64,000 nt of DNA from assembly GCF_004349265.1 (NCBI RefSeq), contig NZ_SMFL01000002.1, positions 372,001-436,000 of the forward strand, given 5' to 3'. A program made the translations under genes and the position numbers. This document shows, one piece after another, positions 45,300 to 54,379 of the stretch. Every line of letters begins with the position of its first letter. The first letter of the stretch is position 1. The notes under the pieces are model-generated. The model made no database searches and was not told the DNA's origin. It saw only the letters and a program-made list of their open reading frames with translations. Source of the DNA: Dyadobacter psychrotolerans. GTDB lineage: Bacteria > Bacteroidota > Bacteroidia > Cytophagales > Spirosomataceae.

Positions 45300-46841
45300 T
45301 CAAGGTTTGTCCCACCAGATACGGGTTAGCAAATCATCTGTTCCCTGTTGCTGAACCGCCGCATTGTAGGCTTCACGGTTAAGGGTTTGCTCTGAAACGG
45401 GGTAGAGGAATCTGCGGAAAATTCTACCACCGGTGGCATTGCCGGGATAAACGTTAGGTACCAATGCGGGGTAACCGGTACGACGATAGTTATTATAAAC
45501 TTCCTGGGCGTCAGGGAAGATTCCAACCCAGAATTCGTTGTAAATCTGTTCCAATTGCTGCGCCATAGTTCCGGTAGTTTTGAAAGCGTGGGCTGTTACG
45601 TAGCTGTCAATACGGGCCTGGCTGATGGTGTTAGTTGTACCACTGATCAAATCCCATTGCTGCATTGCGGCACGAACACCTTTTTCATACAAACTGGCAG
45701 CGGTTTCCGTTGTATACCAACCTTTCAGAGCAGCTTCTGCCAACAGGAAGTTTGATTCCGCAGTAGTGAATAATAATAATGGCGCATCAACCTTCAATAC
45801 TGTGGTTTGCTTAGGCTCGGAATAGGTTACAAAATCAGCAGGTTTGGTCCCGTTAATTGTCGCAGGCATTCCCTTCTGAATCGATTCATCCGAGCTGGCA
45901 ACACCATTTACATAAACCACCGAAAGCACACTTAAACGGGGGTCATTATTTGCTTTCAAAGAATTAATAAATACATTCTGGTATTTTCCACCCTCTGTAT
46001 TGTTGACACCATCTGCACGCAGGTAATTATCATTCAAAAGTTGCCAGGCAATCGGGTTTTTATTAATATTCTGACCGCCTGAAAGATAGCTTACCTTTGC
46101 GATGTCGGCATAATCGCGGATTACACCACCTGCAATTGCTTTAGTTACCCAGGTCTGTGCGGTAGCTGGTTCAACTTTTGTCAAACGCATCCCCAAACGC
46201 AGCATCAGCGAATAGGCCAGTTTTTTCCATTTAACAATATTGCCCTGATAGATCAGATCAGAACTTCCGAACGTTGCTGCATTTGCAGCATCGAGGCTGG
46301 TCGCAGATGCTTCCAGTTCTTTCAGCATATCAGCATAAATGGCGCTCTGGGTATCATATTTAGGTTGAAAAGTAGAAAGGTTATAACCTTGTCCGGCTTC
46401 AGAGTAGGGGATATCACCATACAAATCAGTCAGACGGCTGAAACAATATACCCGCCAGATCCTGGCAACGGCATAAAGATTAACCTTTGTCGGATCGTCT
46501 TTTACTGCTTTAATTACTTCACCTATTTCATTGATCTGATTCGGATAGGCGTTGGTGAAAACACCGCCGGTCGCGTTTACCTGTGAGGCAACGTATTTGG
46601 AACCAAAACCTTCCACATCGTTATAGCTAGTCGTGTATTGCATCAGACCAAACAACAATGAACCCTTGTTACCGCTGTAAGCAGCACCATCATAAACCGC
46701 TTTGCTAAAAATATACGGTGTATTGGGAACGGTAACCGCATTCGGGTTGGTGTTGAGTTCAACGAAATCCTTATCGCAGGAGCTAAGCAACAAAGTGCTG
46801 CAAGCGGCGAGTAATGTATATTTTATGAATGATTTTTTCAT
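45300..46841 (-). CDS. SusD-like nutrient-binding outer membrane lipoprotein (SusD_like_2 type)
   Basis: A 513-residue lipoprotein with lipobox L-S-S-C (Cys22) and the helical fold of the shorter SusD-like group. Typical are F-S-R-L-T-D-L-Y-G-D-I-P-Y-S-E-A and the C-terminal E-Q-I-Y-N-E-F-W-V-G-I-F-P-D-A-Q-E-V-Y-N-N-Y-R-R-T-G-Y block, split here. It follows SusC by 14 nt and is the binding partner of that porin. It differs from the SusD at 1384, so it recognises another nutrient. Confidence 0.94.
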   Translation of the reverse strand: MKKSFIKYTLLAACSTLLLSSCDKDFVELNTNPNAVTVPNTPYIFSKAVYDGAAYSGNKGSLLFGLMQYTTSYNDVEGFGSKYVASQVNATGGVFTNAYPNQINEIGEVIKAVKDDPTKVNLYAVARIWRVYCFSRLTDLYGDIPYSEAGQGYNLSTFQPKYDTQSAIYADMLKELEASATSLDAANAATFGSSDLIYQGNIVKWKKLAYSLMLRLGMRLTKVEPATAQTWVTKAIAGGVIRDYADIAKVSYLSGGQNINKNPIAWQLLNDNYLRADGVNNTEGGKYQNVFINSLKANNDPRLSVLSVVYVNGVASSDESIQKGMPATINGTKPADFVTYSEPKQTTVLKVDAPLLLFTTAESNFLLAEAALKGWYTTETAASLYEKGVRAAMQQWDLISGTTNTISQARIDSYVTAHAFKTTGTMAQQLEQIYNEFWVGIFPDAQEVYNNYRRTGYPALVPNVYPGNATGGRIFRRFLYPVSEQTLNREAYNAAVQQQGTDDLLTRIWWDKP

Positions 46842-46855
46842 TTCTTTCTCGGTGA

Positions 46856-49800
46856 TTAAAATTTCAGATTGAGGTTCAAACCAAACGAACGGGTACGAGG
46901 CAAACCAATAGATTCGATTCCTTGCGCAGCGCCACTGGTCAGACCTTGTTCAGGATCGAAGTTGTCTGTTGTTTTGTAGAGAATCAGGAGGTTACGTCCT
47001 ACCAGGGAGACACTTGCGGACTGAACACCCACTGCTTTCAGGAAACCAGCCGGCAGGCGGTAAGAAAGAACAACCTGACGTAACTTCACAAAACTTGCAT
47101 CATGTACAAAAAGCTCAGTGTACCGGTTCAGGTTGTTATAGTAAGCGCTGCGCAGGTTAGCAACAGGAACGGTATACTTGTATTCAGCACCAGTGGCAGT
47201 CACACCTTCCAGAAGCAACCCATTTTCACGTCCTGGTAATGTTGATTTCATGAGTCCCAGACGGGTAGCATAAACTTCCATTACCGAGAACACATCTCCT
47301 CCGAACTTACCGTCCACGAGTACATCCAGTGAGAAGTTTTTGTATTTAAATGTGTTGGTTAAGCCCATTGTGTAAGGATGAACACCATTCCCCAGGTACT
47401 GATTGTTATCTGTTTGTACCGGCAGGTTGGAGTTGGTATCATAAATGATCGTTCCCTGGTCATTTCTCTTCATACGGTAACCGTAGATACCACCGAAAGG
47501 CATTCCCACCTGGTTGTTGATAAAGGCGTTACCGTTTGCGGAAGTACCAATTGAGAAAGTCGAGATTCCTTCGGCCAGTTTTAATACTTCGCTTTTGTTA
47601 TAGGCAAAGTTGAATCCCGCATCCCATGAGAAATTCTCGTTTTTAAACGGGGTCACCTCCAATAACAACTCTATTCCCTTATTACTTAGCTCTCCCGAGT
47701 TCAGGATGGCATTGGTATAACCCGATGCAAGCGAAATAGGCACGCTTACGATATCATTGGTAGATTTTTTATCATATACAGCTACATCCAGATTTACACG
47801 GCCACGGAACAAACGCGCATTTAAACCAAACTCAGTGGTAGTAGAGGTAAATGGCTTAAGTTGTGCATTGGTGATAGAAGCGGAGCTAACATTCTGCAGG
47901 GGAACAGAACTTGCGCTTGGCACACTGCTGTATGCCAGGTTAATTGCATAAGGATCAGGGCCGCCGCCACCTACCTGCGCCCATGAAGCGCGTAGTTTCA
48001 GCATATCTATTGACTTTGGCATCTGGAAGATATCTGAAAGCATAAGGCTGGTTGCAAAACTCGGGTAGAAAATACTGTTTGCAGTAGGGCTTAAAGTAGA
48101 AAACCAGTCCTGACGACCTGTCGCAGTTACAAACCAGATGTTTTTATAATCGAAATCCGCAGAACCAAATACAGAATTGGTCTTAACATTGGTTTCAGTA
48201 GGCACAGCCGAGGAAGTTGCCAGATTGGAATAGCTATAGAAATAAGGTATCGTATAACCCTGACCTGTAAAATCAAACTGGTTGTTAGTGAACTGACGTC
48301 CGTTGGCACCCACCATTGCTGAAAAACCGACATTCTCACCAAATTTGGTGTTATAGTTAGCCGTGATCATGCTGTTGGTTTCCGACACATCCGACTTAAT
48401 TCCATCGTACTGTCCCTGAGGAATGTATTGTCCTCCGGTTGGCATAACGCTGGTAAAATTGTAGTTATAAAAGTCGCGGGTCGTTGTGGCTTTCACCGTC
48501 AGGTTTTTCAGAATATCGTAGGAAACAGAAGCCTGCCCGATAAAACGGTCTTTGGTATCCACCTGCTTGAATTTATTTACGAAGAAATATCCGTTTGTAA
48601 CAATCCCGGCGTCATTCCAGAGCATTTCATTTCCATTTGCGTCATGTCCCGGTTCCAGCCAGCGAACATCTACCGTGTTGGCAACTTCATAAGCCATCCA
48701 GTTGGGGTTGCCCAGGGCATCACCTGCAACCGGTCTGTTTTTTCCTTTTTCGCGATTATACTGAACTACCGCTTCTGCACGAAGGCGGCTGCTGAGCTTT
48801 GCCGAAATGTTTAAACTAGCCGTTTTACGATTATATGTATTGGACGGTAATACGCTTTTAGCATTTAAGTCAGCAAGAGAAAGGCGGTACACCACTGCAT
48901 CATTTCCGCCGGACAGTGCCACGGAGTGTGTCGATGTCGTTCCGGTCTGATAGAAATTTTTAAGATTGTCTTTCTGAGCCGAATAAGCATGTGTTTTACC
49001 ATCAGCAGCCATGTAATCGGTTGAACCGTCGATCCGGGAACCGAACGAGCGGCGACCCGTGGCTTGTGCCTGTGCAAGCGTAGTTGGCTTTACACCGCCA
49101 TCACCTTGTCCGTATTCATATTGGAAGTCCGGAAAAACCGACACATTCTCCATCGTATAGGTACCATTGTACTCAACTCCGATTCCTTTTTGCGCCTTTC
49201 CTTTTTTTGTTGTGATAAGAATAACGCCATTGGCACCGCGTGAACCATACAACGCAGCAGCTGCACCGCCTTTTAATACCGTCATTGATTCGATATCGTC
49301 CGGGTTGATTGCCGCGATCCCGTCACCACGGTCGGTACCTGCTTTTGTTCCAAGTCCGTTTACCGTAGAAGACCCACCAGGAACACTGTTATCAATCGGC
49401 ATACCATTGATGACGTACAATGGCTGGCTGTTACCGGTTAAAGAACCATTACCGCGAATCACCACACGGCTGGAACCGCCAGGCCCTGTTGATAACCCGG
49501 TGGCGTTTACCCCTGCAATTTTACCTGTAAGGCCGTTCGCTACGTTGTTTTCCCGAGCCTGGGTAAATTGCGATCCGCTTATTTCCGTAACCGCGTAACC
49601 CAATGCTCTTTTATCCTTTTTCATGCCAAGAGCAGTAACGACTACTTCGCCAAGCTGCTCCGCATTTTCATTCAGTTTAATCGCAAGTGAAGTTTGGTTT
49701 TCTTCCACAAGCATTTCAATTGTCTCAAAACCAACGCTCCTAATCACCAGAGTTACCTGCTTTCCGGTATAGGTGTCTGGCAGTACGAGTTTAAAATTAC

Positions 49801-50056
49801 CATCCACATCGGTAATCACACCGGCACTCGGATTGTCCTTCACCAGCACGGTTGCGCCAATGACAGGTGTTGCATCTTTTGCAGAAACAACACTGCCCGA
49901 AATTTCTTTTGCCGTCTGGAAATGCCTGGAAACTTTTACTAACTCCATTGCCTTCCCATTAGCTACAACTCCACCAAAAACGCTGAAAGCCATTATTCCT
50001 GCGAATGAAAGGCTTAGTAAGCTTCTGGCGTCTTCTGATTGTCGATTTTTTTTCAT
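46856..50056 (-). CDS. SusC/RagA-type TonB-linked outer membrane receptor
   Basis: A complete 1066-residue SusC-like porin. After the N-terminal signal region comes a carboxypeptidase-regulatory-like domain (about 50-135, I-S-G-S-V-V-S-A-K-D-A-T-P-V-I-G-A). A TonB-box-like segment E-V-V-V-T-A-L-G-M-K, the plug (L-Y-G-S-R-G-A-N-G-V-I-L-I-T-T-K-K-G) and the barrel follow, ending in L-N-L-K-F. It heads an operon of SusD, GntP, GH29, RidA and dipeptidase. A strong promoter and inverted repeats precede it, facing a divergent DeoR-type regulator. Confidence 0.96.
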   Translation of the reverse strand: MKKNRQSEDARSLLSLSFAGIMAFSVFGGVVANGKAMELVKVSRHFQTAKEISGSVVSAKDATPVIGATVLVKDNPSAGVITDVDGNFKLVLPDTYTGKQVTLVIRSVGFETIEMLVEENQTSLAIKLNENAEQLGEVVVTALGMKKDKRALGYAVTEISGSQFTQARENNVANGLTGKIAGVNATGLSTGPGGSSRVVIRGNGSLTGNSQPLYVINGMPIDNSVPGGSSTVNGLGTKAGTDRGDGIAAINPDDIESMTVLKGGAAAALYGSRGANGVILITTKKGKAQKGIGVEYNGTYTMENVSVFPDFQYEYGQGDGGVKPTTLAQAQATGRRSFGSRIDGSTDYMAADGKTHAYSAQKDNLKNFYQTGTTSTHSVALSGGNDAVVYRLSLADLNAKSVLPSNTYNRKTASLNISAKLSSRLRAEAVVQYNREKGKNRPVAGDALGNPNWMAYEVANTVDVRWLEPGHDANGNEMLWNDAGIVTNGYFFVNKFKQVDTKDRFIGQASVSYDILKNLTVKATTTRDFYNYNFTSVMPTGGQYIPQGQYDGIKSDVSETNSMITANYNTKFGENVGFSAMVGANGRQFTNNQFDFTGQGYTIPYFYSYSNLATSSAVPTETNVKTNSVFGSADFDYKNIWFVTATGRQDWFSTLSPTANSIFYPSFATSLMLSDIFQMPKSIDMLKLRASWAQVGGGGPDPYAINLAYSSVPSASSVPLQNVSSASITNAQLKPFTSTTTEFGLNARLFRGRVNLDVAVYDKKSTNDIVSVPISLASGYTNAILNSGELSNKGIELLLEVTPFKNENFSWDAGFNFAYNKSEVLKLAEGISTFSIGTSANGNAFINNQVGMPFGGIYGYRMKRNDQGTIIYDTNSNLPVQTDNNQYLGNGVHPYTMGLTNTFKYKNFSLDVLVDGKFGGDVFSVMEVYATRLGLMKSTLPGRENGLLLEGVTATGAEYKYTVPVANLRSAYYNNLNRYTELFVHDASFVKLRQVVLSYRLPAGFLKAVGVQSASVSLVGRNLLILYKTTDNFDPEQGLTSGAAQGIESIGLPRTRSFGLNLNLKF

Positions 50057-50085
50057 AGTTATAGGTGATATTACTAGTTAGGTTT

Positions 50086-50156
50086 TTTGCAAATTATGCA
50101 AATATACTCCTGCGTTAATGAGGCAAACATAAAATATAATTTTAGATTTAACGCAG
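50086..50156 (-). promoter_or_regulatory. susC operon promoter with overlapping inverted repeats
   Basis: On the minus strand TATATTTGC (50106-50098) is an exact Bacteroidota -7 box and TTTG (50127-50124) fits the -33 box with a 17-base spacer. Two palindromes overlap it. TTTGCA-AATTA-TGCAAA spans 50086-50102 and covers the -7 end. CTGCGTTAA (50110-50118) lies inside the spacer and is repeated inversely as TTAACGCAG (50148-50156). The layout fits repression by the divergent DeoR-type protein; which palindrome it reads is unknown. Confidence 0.65.
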
Positions 50157-50264
50157 TTTTTGCAATTTAATTTTTAAAAAGGCCATTATTTTAATTTAAA
50201 GATGGTAAAAGGTTGCAATTTTTGCACTTTCGTATGGAAGATGAGTTAAAATCTGCATTTTTTA

Positions 50265-50272
50265 TACCTTTG
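50265..50272 (+). promoter_or_regulatory. -7 promoter element of the DeoR-type gene
   Basis: TACCTTTG matches TAnnTTTG exactly and lies 34 nt before the start codon at 50307. No matching TTTG was found at the -33 position, so the call rests on one box. Confidence 0.45.
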
Positions 50273-50306
50273 TTGCCAGCCATCATTTATATGAATCAGA
50301 ATACCA

Positions 50307-51065
50307 ATGTCTGTTAGCCTTTTAAAAAAAGAACGAAAAGATCTGATCCTGAAAGAGATCAATATCCATACGCGAATTTCGCTGATCGAACTGACCGAGA
50401 AACTGAACGTCTCAGAAGATACCGTACGGCGTGACCTGAATGAACTTGCAGAGGAAGGGGATATTATAAAGATTCGCGGTGGCGCCATGTCAAAGGCTTA
50501 TCATCATAATTCCAGTCTGAAAGAGACCTATGCCCACTCACAAAAAGAGATCATTGGCCGCAAGGCACTGACGCTGTTAAAGAAAGGAATGCTGGTGCTG
50601 ATCGGAGGAGGGACGACTATCCGTGAACTGGTTAAACTTATTCCGGAAGATTTTTCAGCAACCTTTATGACTGTTAACCCGCTCACAGCCGTGGAGTTAC
50701 TGGACAAGCCTAATATTGAGATTTTACTGATAGGAGGGCAGGTATCCCGTTATAGCCAGATGATGGTAGGCGGCGAAGTTCATCAGCGTTTGTCGGAGAT
50801 AAAGGCAGACTTGTGTATCATAGGAACCAACGCGCTGGACACGCAGGGCGGACTGACCGACTCAGACTGGGAGACTGTTCAGGTTAAAAAATCGATGATC
50901 AAAGCATCTGCAAAAGTTGCGGTGCTTTCCATTTCTGAGAAATTAAATTCAGTGATGAAAATGAAAGTAGCCGATTTACAGGAAATAGATTATCTCATCA
51001 CCGAGCTTCCTTCGGACTCCCCGGTTCTTTCTTCTTTCAAGAACGGCCAGTTGGAAATTTTGTGA
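50307..51065 (+). CDS. DeoR family transcriptional regulator
   Basis: A 252-residue repressor-type regulator. The N-terminal helix-turn-helix shows R-K-D-L-I-L-K-E-I-N, L-N-V-S-E-D-T-V-R-R-D-L-N-E-L and the wing I-I-K-I-R-G-G-A, all standard for DeoR. The C-terminal sugar-phosphate-binding domain has G-G-G-T-T-I-R-E-L and I-G-T-N-A-L-D. DeoR proteins respond to phosphorylated sugars or related metabolites. It is divergent from the SusC operon at 50056 and shares a 250-base intergenic region rich in inverted repeats, so local control of that operon is likely. Confidence 0.95.
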   Translation: MSVSLLKKERKDLILKEINIHTRISLIELTEKLNVSEDTVRRDLNELAEEGDIIKIRGGAMSKAYHHNSSLKETYAHSQKEIIGRKALTLLKKGMLVLIGGGTTIRELVKLIPEDFSATFMTVNPLTAVELLDKPNIEILLIGGQVSRYSQMMVGGEVHQRLSEIKADLCIIGTNALDTQGGLTDSDWETVQVKKSMIKASAKVAVLSISEKLNSVMKMKVADLQEIDYLITELPSDSPVLSSFKNGQLEIL

Positions 51066-51136
51066 TTTTGGGTTGAGGGGACATTTAGCTGATTAGGTGT
51101 AGGATGAAATGTTTAGACTTTCGCCTCATATTATTT

Positions 51137-51928
51137 TCAAAGATCATATTCACCTATAAAGCTTTTGCTAACTTTTTCAGCATTATAAAAATAAAAGGCC
51201 AGTAAAAATTTACAGCCATCCGGGACTTTGTCTTTAACTACCGAACGTTCACTTTTATATTCAAAGCTTGTCCATGTGGATTTTTGGATAATTTTACTCA
51301 GTTCATTGTCGACCTTTCCGCCAAATCCGCTTATCAAATCTAGTTTCTTAACCGATAGGTCAGAGGCCAAAGTAATTTCGTAAATTGAATAGCTTTTATT
51401 CAGGTTAATACCATCAAACTTTTTTAGTTTATCGGAAAATCCCATTTTATTTCCAATTCGAATTGTGTTTGTGAAATTTATATTTTCTGCTTTTAGAAGT
51501 TTTAACATTTCCATTTCCCGTTTTTCAGTTTTCTCACGTCCTATACCTTTTTGATTCAGTATTAAATAACCGGAACAGGATCCAAAGGAAAATTTATTCT
51601 TCGCTGTTTTTCTGGCATAAATAATCAACTCCGTATTTTCCGGAATAAAAATACTGCATGAACTTCCTCTCTTTCCATCGCTGCGACCCTGTATGTAAAT
51701 GGATTGCAGGTTTTCTCCCTTTAACAGATTCCTTATCTTAATATCGGCCTTGTAAATTTCTTCTTCACCTTCATTAGGATAAACCTTTGTTATTTTGGCT
51801 ACTGCTACGAAATCAGATTGTATATACTTCTCGGCAAATTTGTAATGCATACACATACACGCAAGTGCTTCGTTAGCCACCAACATTAAAATTAAAAGCA
51901 GAATTTTTCCTGATTTGTCTATTTTCAT
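51137..51928 (-). CDS. exported protein with NTR/TIMP-like N-terminal domain
   Basis: A 263-residue protein whose signal peptide ends A-L-A, so that the mature N-terminus is C-M-C-M-H. The C-x-C start, followed by a beta-rich segment (F-V-A-V-A-K-I-T-K-V-Y-P) and further cysteines (S-S-C-S-I, G-S-C-S-G-Y), is the pattern of the netrin/TIMP-like domain. The C-terminal 110 residues have no recognisable family. A metalloproteinase-inhibitor role known from eukaryotic TIMPs should not be assumed. It is convergent with the DeoR gene and stands alone. Confidence 0.65.
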   Translation of the reverse strand: MKIDKSGKILLLILMLVANEALACMCMHYKFAEKYIQSDFVAVAKITKVYPNEGEEEIYKADIKIRNLLKGENLQSIYIQGRSDGKRGSSCSIFIPENTELIIYARKTAKNKFSFGSCSGYLILNQKGIGREKTEKREMEMLKLLKAENINFTNTIRIGNKMGFSDKLKKFDGINLNKSYSIYEITLASDLSVKKLDLISGFGGKVDNELSKIIQKSTWTSFEYKSERSVVKDKVPDGCKFLLAFYFYNAEKVSKSFIGEYDL

Positions 51929-52331
51929 TTTTAATATATTTATGTAATCCAGCCAACTCTCCAGAAGTTAAAAATAATGGTATTCTTAATATTGGAATTG
52001 TTATTCTGAAATAAATAAACTCCCGTTTTTTGTCTCAGCGCCTTTTTTGATCGCATGTAAATAACCTATTTGGTTTAAAAAGTATTTAGTTTTAAAATCT
52101 ACCGAACCTTTCTTTGTGATTTAACTTTCTCAGGCCTTTAGAAATAGCCTGAATTACTTCCCGGCGTTTAAAATTATAACCACAATAACTTCCTGTAACT
52201 GAGTTCCCCGGTATTGGCTACAACAAACATGGATTTGGCTAAATAAATAAATCCAGCTTAGCTGATATTTGTATTCATAATGAAAACAAGCTCTGGACGA
52301 CCCGTGGGATCGATAAATTAAATTTAAAACT
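51929..52331. other. intergenic region, 403 bases, no gene recognised
   Basis: Divergent space between the NTR-like gene and the epimerase gene. A GATATTTG element (52263-52270) differs from the -7 consensus by one base and may serve the epimerase. No repeats or hairpins of note. Confidence 0.45.
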
Positions 52332-53225
52332 ATGAAAGTATTTGTTACCGGAGCCACAGGTTTTATTGGCTCGGCTGTCGTTGTGGAATTACTCGCGGCA
52401 GGTCATCAGGTGTTGGGCCTTACCCGTTCGGAAAATGGGGCGAAAATGCTTCGTTCACTCGGAGCGGAAGTGCATTTTGGGGATTTAAATGATTTAGATA
52501 GTATTCGTAAAGGTGCTGCCGTGGCAGACGGTGTTATTCATACGGCCTTTAACCACGACGATTTTACTGTGTTCAAAGAAAGCTGCGAGAACGATCGTCG
52601 AATTATTGAAGCCTTGGGAGATGTTTATGCAGATGATCAGCGACCAATTGTTGTAACATCCGCGCTGGGACTGCTTCCTCGCGGCCGCGTTGTTTATGAA
52701 AGTGACCACCCCGTACCCGGTCCGAATCCCCGTATTGCATCAGAACAGGCGGCAGATGCAGTTGCCGCAAACGGTGTGCAGATAGCAGTAGTACGCCTTT
52801 CTCCTACTGTACATGGCAGGGGCGATCATGGCTTTGTTCCCATGCTGGTCAACATTGCCAGAGAAAAGGGCATCTCCGTTTTCCAGGACGAGCCATTAAA
52901 TTACTGGCCTGCCGTACACAGATCTGATGCTGCCAAACTTTATCGGCTTGCACTGGAAAAGGCAGCGCCCGGCGGTACACGTTACCATGCCGTAGCTGAG
53001 CAGGGTGTTGCTTTCAAAGATATCGCTGCTGCCATTGGGCATTTGTTAAATATTCCTGTGGTGGCAAAAAATAAAGAGGACGCGGCAGCACACTTTGGTT
53101 CGTTCGCAAATTTTGCGGCCATGGATGTGCAGGCATCAGGCGATGAAACACAGCGTGCTCTGGGCTGGCAGCCTGGAGGAACAGAGCTTATCAAGGACAT
53201 CAAAACCTTTTACACAAACAGTTAA
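52332..53225 (+). CDS. NAD-dependent epimerase/dehydratase family (extended SDR) protein
   Basis: A 297-residue extended SDR with the Rossmann start V-T-G-A-T-G-F-I-G-S-A-V and the L-G-A-E-V-H-F-G-D-L segment. The usual Y-x-x-x-K active site is not conserved at the expected point (V-V-Y-E-S-D-H occurs near residue 118), as in many flavin-reductase-like or regulatory members. The function is therefore an NAD(P)-binding oxidoreductase of unknown substrate. An AraC-type gene follows 109 nt later on the same strand. Confidence 0.88.
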   Translation: MKVFVTGATGFIGSAVVVELLAAGHQVLGLTRSENGAKMLRSLGAEVHFGDLNDLDSIRKGAAVADGVIHTAFNHDDFTVFKESCENDRRIIEALGDVYADDQRPIVVTSALGLLPRGRVVYESDHPVPGPNPRIASEQAADAVAANGVQIAVVRLSPTVHGRGDHGFVPMLVNIAREKGISVFQDEPLNYWPAVHRSDAAKLYRLALEKAAPGGTRYHAVAEQGVAFKDIAAAIGHLLNIPVVAKNKEDAAAHFGSFANFAAMDVQASGDETQRALGWQPGGTELIKDIKTFYTNS

Positions 53226-53334
53226 GCTCTTTGTTCAACGTATATTTTCAGATCTAATAGCAGATGTTAATGAAAATGCAGCGGTACCCTCTTTGCTGAA
53301 ATATTACTAAATTGTGCTGATAAAGTTAGTACAT

Positions 53335-54249
53335 ATGAATGATAACAGGATTCAAAGGATTAAAACGATCAGCGAGTATCACAGGTCGAGGGGGCTAACT
53401 CCGCCTTTACATCCGTTGATCAGCCTTATTGATTATCGTTCAATCAAACATGGTCCTGACACTAGTAAAATCAGCTGGGTTAACGATTTTTATCTGATCG
53501 CTTTAAAGAAAAATATCGACGGCAAGTTCAGATACGGTCAGCAGGATTATGATTTTGATGAAGGTACTATGTTTTTTATTGCGCCAGGGCAGGTTTTCAG
53601 GATTGAAGTCAGCCGGGATTTGCCTGACAGGTCGGGATGGATGCTGCTGATCCATCCCGACTTCTTTTGGCGTACCGCCTTGGCTAAAAACATAAAAAAT
53701 TATGAATATTTTGGTTATTCGGCCCATGAAGCATTGTTTCTGTCAGAGCAGGAGGAAACGATCATAACCGGCATTGTTCAAAATATCAGTCGGGAGTATC
53801 AAAGCAACATGGATAAGTTTAGTCAGCAGATTATTCTGTCGCAAATTGAAGTATTGCTCAACTACGCCGACCGCTTTTATCATCGCCAGTTCTTAACCCG
53901 TCAAATTTCCAATCATCAGGTGCTTGATAGACTGGAAGTGTTGTTGAATGAACACTTTGCAAATAATGCTTCACAAAATGGGCTGCCAACTGTAAATTAC
54001 CTCGCAGAACAACTCAACCTATCCTCAGATTACCTTAGTTCGCTGCTCAAAGTGACTACCGGCCTCAATACCCAACAGCATATTCATGAAAAGCTGATCG
54101 CCAAAGCAAAAGAAAATTTATCGGCAACCGATTTGTCAGTAACGGAGATCGCGTACGCACTCGGCTTTGAACATCCTCAGTCATTCAGCAAACTGTTCAA
54201 AAGTAAAACCAGTCAGTCACCTTTGGAATTCAGGGCTTCGTTCAGGTAA
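53335..54249 (+). CDS. AraC family transcriptional regulator
   Basis: A 304-residue regulator starting at the ATG 53335, with an upstream in-frame GTG at 53314 as alternative. The N-terminal half is a cupin-like sensor (F-R-Y-G-Q-Q-D-Y-D-F-D-E-G-T-M). The C-terminal hundred residues hold the two helix-turn-helix motifs, L-N-L-S-S-D-Y-L-S-S-L-L-K and A-L-G-F-E-H-P-Q-S-F-S-K-L-F-K. It follows the epimerase-type gene and probably regulates it; this is inferred from adjacency. Confidence 0.93.
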   Translation: MNDNRIQRIKTISEYHRSRGLTPPLHPLISLIDYRSIKHGPDTSKISWVNDFYLIALKKNIDGKFRYGQQDYDFDEGTMFFIAPGQVFRIEVSRDLPDRSGWMLLIHPDFFWRTALAKNIKNYEYFGYSAHEALFLSEQEETIITGIVQNISREYQSNMDKFSQQIILSQIEVLLNYADRFYHRQFLTRQISNHQVLDRLEVLLNEHFANNASQNGLPTVNYLAEQLNLSSDYLSSLLKVTTGLNTQQHIHEKLIAKAKENLSATDLSVTEIAYALGFEHPQSFSKLFKSKTSQSPLEFRASFR

Positions 54250-54379
54250 GTTGTCCTGTCGGATATTATGAAGTTTTGGGGAACTTCCGGAATGTCGATA
54301 AGCTATTATACTGTTCGCAGTCCGGCAATAGTTCGCTAACAAACTATTTTATATTTTTATTAAAAAAAATGTAATCAGT

